From NCBI GenBank assembly GCA_951812925.1, contig OX638368.1, positions 4,278,001 through 4,342,000 on the forward strand: a stretch of DNA of 64,000 nt. Reading direction: 5' to 3'. The notes under the pieces are model-generated. The model saw only the letters and a list, made by a program, of their open reading frames with translations, did no database searches and had not been told where the DNA came from. Position 1 is the first letter of the stretch. The number at the start of each line of letters is the position of its first letter. The position numbers were made by a program, and so were the translations under genes. This document shows positions 56,426-64,000 of the stretch, in pieces. The DNA comes from Calliopum simillimum (taxonomy: Eukaryota > Arthropoda > Insecta > Diptera > Lauxaniidae).

Positions 56426-57803
56426 CTATGATTCTATCTCAAAATTTAGATGTGATGGACTAAAACGGATCCTCAAATTCATATTTTTTTGCGGTGTTGT
56501 CTTATCTTTTTCAAATATGCATAACTTTAAACAAGTATCTAAATCTAAAACTGTATGAAAAAATAATACATTTGCTTCCAAGCACATAATATTCATATTT
56601 TTGTAATGTAGCAAAGGCGCACTTATTGCTGCTGCTGTTGGTGTTGGCATTTCCAACCGCATGCTATATAATTTAATGCATGCCAAAGTATTCTTCCCGT
56701 TCCTATGGACATTGATGTCTATTGCAGTTTTGCAAAGTGTAGTTAACAATTTTAATACAAAATAAAGAATTTAATATCAAACGAAGGACCACCACAACTA
56801 TTGTAGCAGCAGCAGCAATATCTTCGATTTTACCTCAACTTAGGCAACAACAATAAACAACAATTTAAATCTCTTTGATTAAGCTTTTTATTTAACTTCA
56901 AGTCAACTGTATGCTATTATTCTAATGTTTTTCTTGCCACTTTCTTTTGAAGCTGCTGCTGCTTCTGCTGCCTCTTGTTGGCTCATTTTCAACTCTGTAT
57001 GATTATCTACTACGTAAGGCATTAGAAGCTTTGATAGAAATAATCATAAGTTTTCCAAATAATAGCAACAACTGAAAAGAAAACTTCTTAAAGAAAAAAT
57101 ACAACAACAACAGCACAGTAAAAGAAGCAAAATAACTTTACATTCATGGTGGTCAAAGATGTTTTCTTTGTAAGCGCGTGCTTTTTGTCTGCTGCACAGC
57201 GCTTAAATTTAATAACACATTATTAGAGTGTCGTTTATTTGCTGAAAATTATCGAACTTTCATTATACAAAAATATGCGTGGTATTAGACAAATTTGTGT
57301 ATGTATTATCTGAATTGTTTACATATTTGACAACAAGTTTTTTACACTTAAAGTATGCATAAAATGGCTTTAGCTCATTGCTTGAATTTTCGCAATCTAA
57401 GTAATTGTAAACTTCTAGAAAAATCTGCAGACTACCTTAGTTTATGCTCTATATACCTACAAAAAACACTAAACACAGTTTTTTATAACACAAACAGAGG
57501 CTTTGCTGATATTTCACCTAAGCTTCAACATTTTAGTCGAAAAATCCAATATCGCAACCAGCTTGTTTAAGAGCGTTGCGTATGATAAAGCAATTAAGTA
57601 TTGCTTTGATTACAGTGCAACATATTACAATTCTGGTTTGATTGCAGTGCAATAAGTTTGAAGTTTCGTCTTAAAATGTTGCCATAGTATCAATGCATAA
57701 AAACTCAGCTTTTTGTAGCATAAACAAGGACTTTACTGGTTTTTATTTCTAGAAAAATGTCGAAAATTATAGAAAAAGTCGAAGAGCACTAAATACTTTT
57801 TAA
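56426..57803. other. sequence without genes
   Basis: GCA/CTG patches near 56625-56640, 56805-56820 and 56950-56975. AT-rich otherwise. Confidence 0.45.
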
Positions 57804-58443
57804 TCTATATATATATATTGTAATGAATGTTTGTGTGTCTGTTTGTCTGTCTGTATGTTCCTTTCAGATTCCCAAATGGCTGGACAGATCAACGTGAAAA
57901 TTTATGTTTATAAGTTTTTGGATATGCCGCATATTTATGCATCATTATTTTTTTCGGGTTTTTTTTTCACCCAATGGTCACCTAGCATGTCGGAACCAAA
58001 CATTTTTTTTTCGTTTTTTCGTGTTTTCTACGCGTTTAATGACTTTTTACGAAAAACGTTTTTTTCGCTCAACGGACTCTCCTTGTATGGCGGAACCAAA
58101 AACCAAGGGTATATCTTGGATGTTGGAAACAAAATTTTATAAAATTTTTTTTTCGTATTTTTCGTGCTTCCAAAAAAAAATTATTTATCATATCTCTGAA
58201 AATATTTAACGAACATAGATTTTATTTGGCTTATGTATTGGACAAATAATGTCCAAGCGAAAAATGGCCGGTCCACGTCCTTAAAAAACGTCATATCTCT
58301 GAAACTATTGAACGCACTTAGATGATATTTGGTACGTAAATAAATTGCATCGGCAAAATTTTCATCCTTTTATTTAATTTAATTGGAAATGCCCCGGCCT
58401 CTGTAGAAGAGAAGGTGTAGCGACACACACCGGGAAATGCTAG
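57804..58443 (+). mobile_element. non-autonomous Helitron, full copy
   Basis: Starts with A, then TCTATATATATATATTGTAA and 'tgtttgtgtgtctgtttgtctg'. It ends CCGGGAAATGCTAG followed by T, with 5' TC and 3' CTAG between A and T as in Helitrons. The interior has 'ttttcgtgttttctacgcg' and 'catatctctgaaactatt.aacg' modules shared with the copies at 28168-28640 and 24210. There is no Rep/helicase coding sequence, so it is non-autonomous. About 640 bp. Confidence 0.8.
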
Positions 58444-58946
58444 TTAAAAATATCGGAAAATATTTGTAAAAAAAATTTCGCGAAGAATTTTGAAATTCCA
58501 AATTAATAAAAAAAATTATTTACTTTCAAAATTTTACCAGCTTTATTACGTTAATCTCTTGAAAGCAACACTTAAAACAACATTATTTTCATTTGATTGC
58601 TAAACCAAAATTACGACAAAATTTATTTTGAAATGTTGGGGCATTCTCTTACTAACACTTTTATTTTTCAATAATTCAAGCAAAAACAAGCAAAGTAAAA
58701 ACAAACTGCAATTACCGACCCCAGCCAGACTTCCTGACAAAACGCGTCGTCACACAAATTGAATTTGAACGTGAAAATGAAAATATTCAATAACACAGCA
58801 AAAGAAAAAAAAAGCACCAACAACAAAAACAACAACAAATTTGAGCTGAAAAAATAACAGGCCAATCAAGAAAGAAACAAACCACAATAAAAAATTAAGC
58901 AAAAAAATAATAATAAACAAACAAATAAACTTGCATACAAGTAAGC

Positions 58947-58974
58947 AAAACAAAAGACTTCAGCGACAAACTTG
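58947..58974 (+). repeat. dispersed GACTTAAG motif, copy 14
   Basis: Reads AAAACAAAA then GACTTCAGCGACAAACTTG, two mismatches. Confidence 0.75.
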
Positions 58975-59760
58975 ATATTTTTTCTTCTTGTTTTTTTTTT
59001 TGGGAATAATTTTTGTGATTTCCTACATATTTTTAATGCTTCGTTGCACTTGTCCAAATGCAGGCAAGGGAGAGAGAGACGTAAAGAGACGGCTACTAAT
59101 GCAAATACCACCACTGCCACTAAACGCGAAACAGTCGATAGTTTCAAATTTTCTGCAACAGCATGGCCAACCAGATTGTTCGAAATTTCCGTTTTTTCTT
59201 TCGTTCCTTCGTTTTGCTGTTGTTGCACTATGGCTGTTGTTGTAAATTGCAATTTACAAAATTTGAATGTTAAGGTTTTGCATTGATCTTTGCCTCGGCA
59301 GCAGCAGCACCATTCCAGCACAAATAGCAAAAACACTTGCGCTGCCATTAAATTCAGTTGTGTTGAGGCTGCATCCGCTTACAGTGAATACGCAAAGCGA
59401 GAAATAAAAACACGACGACAACACTAATGAAGTGAATTGGCAGCAAGCAGCGGAAAAAAGTGAAGGTAAAAAGTAAATAAATTCAAAAAAAAAAAAAAAA
59501 AAATAAAAAAGAAATGGAAAGTAATTAAAAAACAAAAATATATAATTACTGTTGCGTCATAGAAAAGCAAAATTAACTTTTTATTTTTTCAAACATACTA
59601 ATTGGAGTAAAAACAACATGGCACTCGTTGGTAATCGTTGGCTCAAGCTAAATTTTATGCTAAAACAAAAAGTTTGCTTACAAAAAAGGAAGTCAGAGTA
59701 AGCCAACGACATGAGTAGCCACATGATATTGCATAGTCTGTACTTAAAAAATCTTAGCAA

Positions 59761-59785
59761 GAAACAAAGACTTTAGCACTACAAG
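59761..59785 (+). repeat. dispersed GACTTAAG motif, copy 15 (weak)
   Basis: Reads GAAACAAA then GACTTTAGCACTACAAG, aligned only in part. It lies 36 bp before the LINE target duplication. Confidence 0.35.
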
Positions 59786-59821
59786 AAGTACTTAATTTTT
59801 TATTTATTGTTAGGCAGAAAT

Positions 59822-60451
59822 TTTAGGAAATGAAAAGGCAGATCTCTCAGCAAAAACAGGAGCTCTTTTAGAAGATCAACACATTAAAATTCCAGCACCG
59901 CTTCAACATTTCTTCTCTTTAAAGAACGCTCAAATGTTCTCAGTAGCGAATAGACGCTGGGAACAATCCCCAACCAGTGCTATAACAAAGTATTTTTGGC
60001 CTTATTTTCACAAAGCAGATTTTTCCAAATATTTACTATCTCTGACGAGGAGCGAGTGCAGCCTGCTGACAAGAGTTGTGACTGGTCATTGTCTAATTGG
60101 TCATCATGCCTTTAGACTGGGCATAGTCTCCAACAACTGGTGCAGAAACTGTCACGAGCCTGAGGAAGATGAAACAATTGAACACCTTTTATGTCTTTGT
60201 CCTGCTCTTGCAAGAACTAGACTGAAATGCTTTGGTCGGCCATTTTTTAATTCCCTAAAAGAACTCACTAAAATTCACCTAAGTGACATTAAAAGATTCG
60301 CAGTGCTTACAGGATCCTTCAGTTTGGACAAACACCATATTGAAAGGACCAGAGTTTATGAATAGACGTTAATATGAGAGTTTGTGGTATCACTATGGAC
60401 CCTTGCGGTCTATGTGTGGCAATATTGCCGCCACCCTAACCTAACCTAACC
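59822..60451 (+). pseudogene. 5'-truncated non-LTR retrotransposon: RNase H end and C-terminal zinc-knuckle region
   Basis: The open frame begins GNEKADLSAKTGALL (end of an RNase H domain) and continues through RSECSLLTRVVTGHCLIGHH, NWCRNCHEPEEDETIEHLLC with a C-x2-C...H-x4-C knuckle, to a stop near 60365. A 3' untranslated part ends in CCTAACCTAACCTAACC. Flanks carry a target duplication: TAGGCAGAAATTTTA (59811) and TAGGCAGAATTTAT (60452). The structure is a dead-on-arrival LINE insertion of about 630 bp. RNase H plus this C-terminal pattern fits the I/LOA/R1-type group; the exact clade is not fixed. No stop interrupts the retained frame, so it is fairly young. Confidence 0.85.
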
Positions 60452-60703
60452 TAGGCAGAATTTATGGTTACCAGTATGTTCACTGAGAAAAATGTGGTCA
60501 ATATTACAAAGTTGAGATACCTTTACTTAAATGGATGATAAATTGGAAAGTAAGAATACGTATGGAAAAAAAATAATTACGCTATTTCGCTGATTTCAAA
60601 TCTGGAACTGTAGCGGTTGTAAAAGGTTGAGTAAATAGAAATTTCAGAAAAATGAGCCAAGTTTAAGCAACTTTATTTTGTTTATCAAAATTACTTTATT
60701 GAG

Positions 60704-60985
60704 TCAAATATTTTCCATGTTATTGGCCACTTCTCGCCAACTTTTGGGCAAAACCATAATACCGTCGTTAAAAAATGTCTGTGTTGTCTGCACGAAAAAC
60801 TCGGAAACGACCTTTTTGCAATTATCTAGGAAATGCAATTTTACGCCATAAAGACAATTCTGCAACGAGCAAAACACATGGTAATTCAAAGGTGCAAGGT
60901 CTGAGCAATATGGTGAATGCATTAAAACTTCCCAGCCAAGCTCTCTTAGTTTTTGGTGGGGCAACAAAGAAGTATTAGTATAAGA
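60704..60985 (-). pseudogene. mariner transposase C-terminal fragment
   Basis: The minus strand reads KLRELGWEVLMHSPYCSDLA, PLNYHVFCSLQNCLYGV and FFNDGIMVLPKSWREVANNM. It corresponds to the third-aspartate block and tail ('PPYSPDLAPSDYHLFRSLQN...') of a mariner lineage. The catalytic D of PSDYH is N here, and other substitutions are present. The partner N-terminal fragment lies at 61412-61690. Confidence 0.75.
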
Positions 60986-60994
60986 AATTGATTT

Positions 60995-61085
60995 TTGATT
61001 TTTTTTGTATTTTCTACGCGTTTCATGACTTTTTACGACATTTTAGTGGAAACATTTTTTTTCACCCATGGGTCTCCTCTCCGAA
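60995..61085 (-). repeat. Helitron-internal fragment inserted in mariner relic
   Basis: Contains 'tttctacgcgtttcatgactttttacgacattttagtgg' and 'cccatgggtctcctct', shared with 14620-14770, 28385-28460 and 57985-58090. Confidence 0.6.
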
Positions 61086-61411
61086 GTTTTATTTGAAAAT
61101 GAAAAAATAAGCGACAAAATACAAACTTTATCAATACCTACTGAAAATTGCTTAAATACAGCTTTGCAGGAATACTCCTTTCATTACTTCGACCATCGAA
61201 CAGCTTCCAAACGTAAAAATATTTAACTTTCTTTGAGTGTTTCATTCAATCTAGTTAATTGTTGACAGTACAGTAGTTTTAAATTAATCGTTTACCCACG
61301 CGAAAGCAGTTCTTAGTACAAAGGTCCCATGCAATTCTACCAAATACTAAGCAAAACCTTACTTGGCGTCAGTTATGGCTTTGCAATCAGTAAGCAATCT
61401 GTGCAATGCGG

Positions 61412-61690
61412 TCAGTAAGATTTTTTTTTCACTTTTGCAATGTCGCGATTGCTTATGTGTCGATCTTCCTCCACCTTTATAAGAATTCCGTCAACTTTTT
61501 CGGTGCATGGTCGAGCACATTTAGGTGCGTCTTTTATATCAAAACTTCCAGACCATTTTCCAACTGTCCTTTCCGATAAAATATCTACTCCATAATGTGC
61601 ACAAATTTTTCTGTGAGTCTTCGCGGCCGTATAGTATTTTTCGGAGAAATAAAGTAAGTAAAATGTAACAAATCTTTTTCGATTTTGCAC
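61412..61690 (-). pseudogene. mariner transposase N-terminal fragment
   Basis: The frame starts MQNRKRFVTFYLLYFSEKYY and includes AAKTHRKICAHYGVDILSER and WSGSFDIKDAPKCARPCTE, the helix-turn-helix region and 'F.LKDAPRSGRP' linker of mariner. It continues to DRHISNRDIAK and then a stop. The middle of the protein, with the first two catalytic aspartates, is lost between this piece and 60985, where other sequence including a Helitron-like piece has accumulated. No terminal repeats were recognised. Confidence 0.7.
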
Positions 61691-62840
61691 TCAATTTAGT
61701 GACATTAAAACAATTGAATAATGAAGAAATTTCAATCAATAAAATATATTTATGATTTTGAAAGATGTCAACTATTTTTAGCAACAAAGATTTGGCAGAT
61801 CACAACAGTACTTGCAGTGCTACCGTTCTTTAAACTTTGCTATTTCACTTTTATGAACTATTTTTTTACTCAACTTTATGTTTATTAATTTCATAATTCG
61901 CATGATGTGTTCTTTTGCTATGTATACTACTTTCAGAGAGATTTTCTTTTAGTGTAAGAATAAAAATCGAAAACAAAAAAAGCACTAAGCTAACATTCAT
62001 CGACGCTGTTTTTTTTTTTTTTGTTAAGTTTTCTAAGCATTTTTCTCTTTTGTTTTTTTCGCTTTTTCTACTGAAACAAAACACATTTTTCTTTCATTCT
62101 TTATATTTTTTTCAACTTTTTTAATTTATTTTTATTAACATTAGCTGGCCGGAAGCGGCCGCAGTTGCTATTTAATTATTATACTTTAATGCATACACTT
62201 TATTTAGTAAGTTGAGGTGAAATTTATTAGCAATAATGGCATTATAAATCAAAACTTAACTAAGGAAATAGCCTGAACATACAGTTTTATGCATTTATGT
62301 TAATGCTTAAAAAAAATTGCATTAAAAATACTTAAGAAAAATTTTAATCATAAGCAACATCACTAGATTACTTAAAATGGTTAAAATTTGTATGAAAAAA
62401 TTTTAAGTTGCTTGGAATTTTATTCTCAGAGCTCTAAGATTTTGCTTTTGATGTAAATGAGCACCATATAAGTTTTGGTTCATTTACGAGAAAATTTGAT
62501 AGTTCCAAATCAGTTTAAGAAGTGAAACATGGTATAATTTTTTATTTCAAAATTGAAGCAGTTGAACTTTTTATATGAACTTTGAACTGCTTGATTAAAG
62601 TCTGCAATTTATTTCTCCATCAGTTTTGTAGTTTTGGAGGTATTGCTTGTTCCATTTTTATCTCAATTCGAATTTAGCAGCTCAAAATCCACATACTTAT
62701 ATATGAGCTTGGCGGCCATTTTAGTTACAAAAAGTTCCTATTAACATACGTTTTTCTAATTTTTTTAGAATTCTCGTTAAAATTCCTTTAATTTAATATT
62801 TGTCACATAAATTTTTTGGATTGGGATCAGCACACCGCCG

Positions 62841-62855
62841 CCCCCCCCCCCCCCC
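62841..62855. repeat. C15 homopolymer
   Basis: Fifteen C residues preceded by CCGCCG, in otherwise AT-rich sequence. Confidence 0.95.
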
Positions 62856-62966
62856 AGGAACAATTTTTTGGTAGTCTAGGCCACCTCTATCACCTCCTTT
62901 GTAATCTTAAGCGATACACCCTATAAAACAAAAAACTATTTAAAGCTTTTTGAATTTGTATTACCT

Positions 62967-62996
62967 AAAAACAAAAGATTTAAGCTAGAAACTTTT
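62967..62996 (+). repeat. dispersed GACTTAAG motif, copy 16 (diverged)
   Basis: Reads AAAACAAAA then GATTTAAGCTAGAAACTTTTG. Confidence 0.6.
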
Positions 62997-63144
62997 GTAT
63001 AGTCCAGTAAATTTGTCAAAAAGTATAAGTGTTTATACTTAAATCATAACTTTACTTAAGTAATATTTATTTCTTAATGAAATTGTGTAGAAAAATCAGC
63101 AACAGTTGTTTTTTACATCGCCAAAAGAAAGAAAATCACCGCAG

Positions 63145-63172
63145 CAAGTTTGTTGCTTAAGTCTTTTGTTTC
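63145..63172 (-). repeat. dispersed GACTTAAG motif, copy 17 (perfect core)
   Basis: The minus strand reads AAACAAAA then GACTTAAGCAACAAACTTG exactly, the same core as copy 2, 57 kb away. Confidence 0.85.
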
Positions 63173-63262
63173 TATGTGTGCAAACAACCCACTAGCAAGT
63201 AACTGACTGCATTCCAAAATAAATAACGCTGTAATTATGAGTTAAAATAGCAACAATAATAA

Positions 63263-63291
63263 CAAAAACAACAACAACAACAACAACAACA
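63263..63291. repeat. (AAC)n microsatellite
   Basis: About nine AAC units near the window end. Confidence 0.95.
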
Positions 63292-64000
63292 ATATTAAAT
63301 AAATAAAATAAAAAAATCAAATTAAATTTCATGTTGCCAATTTTCACACAACGAACAACAACAAAAAAAGCATCACCACTATCCGCTGCCACATCAGAAT
63401 TGCTACAGTTGCAACTTGCAAACAATTCACAGCACAGCACTTAAGTGTAGAAGAACATTTTACCAGCAGCAGAACTTAGTAGCAAATTTAAAAGGATGAA
63501 AAAAACCTCTGGGTGAAAGAAAGTACATCAGTAGAATTCATCTCTTCAAGAATGTTCTAAAATTCGCTTGTTAACAACAGAAATTCATTTCATCAAAATG
63601 TGCGATGTGATGATGTGCTGCACCACCAATAAGAACAATCACAACAATCCAAACATGCAACAAACAGCAAGCAAGGCATTGTCTAACAGTTGGTAGCTTT
63701 GCGCTGTTGAGAGAGTGTTGAGCGATTTTTACCATGGTAATTATAATAAAAAATGATAGCTTTGCTGTTAAATTTCTTTTAATTGCTTATGCGAATATAC
63801 TTATATACTGAATGAGTCATAGAAGATTCTTAAAAACCTCGAAATGCTTAAAGAAACAAACATTAATTTTTAAAGCCTTGTGTAACAGCTTGAAATTGGA
63901 TTAAGAAAATTGATTGAGCTTAAGTTGAGATCATAAATAAAATCGCATTTTCATTCAAGCTGATTATTTATTGTTCTGTCATTATTAGAAAAAAAATTTT

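Larger units (their letters stand above)
58444..59810. other. sequence without genes; two motif copies
   Basis: CAA-rich near 58815-58845, A-rich run near 59486-59505, GCA patch near 59299-59311. Motif copies at 58947 and 59761. The 160-codon minus-strand frame at 58866-59348 is low complexity and overlaps other long frames on the opposite strand; no domain was recognised. Confidence 0.45.
61791..64000. other. sequence without genes; C15 tract and two motif copies
   Basis: A C15 run lies at 62841-62855, (AAC)n at 63263-63291, and GCA patches near 63400-63480. Dispersed motif copies lie at 62967 and 63145, in opposite orientation. No recognised domain in the short frames. Confidence 0.5.

Noticed and set aside
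58866..59348. 160-codon minus-strand frame over a CAA/CAG-rich segment
   Set aside because: Several overlapping long frames exist on both strands there, typical of trinucleotide-rich DNA. No domain was found.
60432..60452. CCTAA repeats as telomeric sequence
   Set aside because: Only three to four units at the 3' end of a LINE with a target duplication, so it is the element's tail.

Overview
This is an AT-rich stretch of a higher-fly (schizophoran dipteran) nuclear genome. The evidence is the mix of Tc1/mariner, pogo-like, hAT-like, Helitron, R1-like and copia-like remnants together with abundant CAA/CAG/GCA trinucleotide runs. A tephritid is plausible because a DD41D (rosa-type) mariner relative is present, but the species cannot be fixed from the sequence. 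I found no convincing host protein-coding exon in 64 kb, so the window reads as a very long intron or an intergenic desert. Every recognisable protein sequence belongs to a transposable element, and nearly all are broken.

Layout. 0-5 kb: a pogo-like deletion derivative, a small fold-back repeat, a mariner derivative keeping only the DNA-binding domain, and a copia-like pol relic. 7-8.3 kb: a mariner C-terminal half lying between two outer inverted arms. 10-11.9 kb: a 40-bp minisatellite and a composite repeat. 13.8-15.0 kb: a Helitron split by a 667-bp element with an 8-bp target duplication. 17.5-18.2 kb: a nearly perfect 691-bp fold-back. 20.3-22.3 kb: a hAT-like MITE filled with GTCTTG repeats, then a DD41D mariner relative. 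22.7-23.2 kb and 47.0-47.7 kb: two copies of one repeat. 24-28.6 kb: Helitron fragments, a minisatellite and a long inverted-repeat element. 33.2-35.5 kb: an R1-like relic and two mariner relics. 39.2-40.1 kb: a Tc1-like deletion derivative. 40.9-42.5 kb: a minisatellite and two abutting Helitrons. 46-49.9 kb: a second pogo-like copy, a small MITE with an empty-site partner, and a 1,237-bp GC-rich-ended element carrying eight copies of its terminal motif. 51-53.5 kb: a two-level satellite. 55.5-58.4 kb: a minisatellite, a fold-back and a Helitron. 59.8-61.7 kb: a 5'-truncated LINE with target duplication and a split mariner relic.

Two signals are not explained by transposons. First, a motif of about 28 bp with core GACTTAAGCAACRAACTTG occurs about 17 times, in both orientations, always in the otherwise unique sequence and often in pairs. 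Second, both copies of the 22.7/47.0 kb repeat carry, on the minus strand, a long pyrimidine tract followed by CAG and GTAAGT. That is the signature of a recursive-splicing ratchet point and would suit a giant minus-strand intron.
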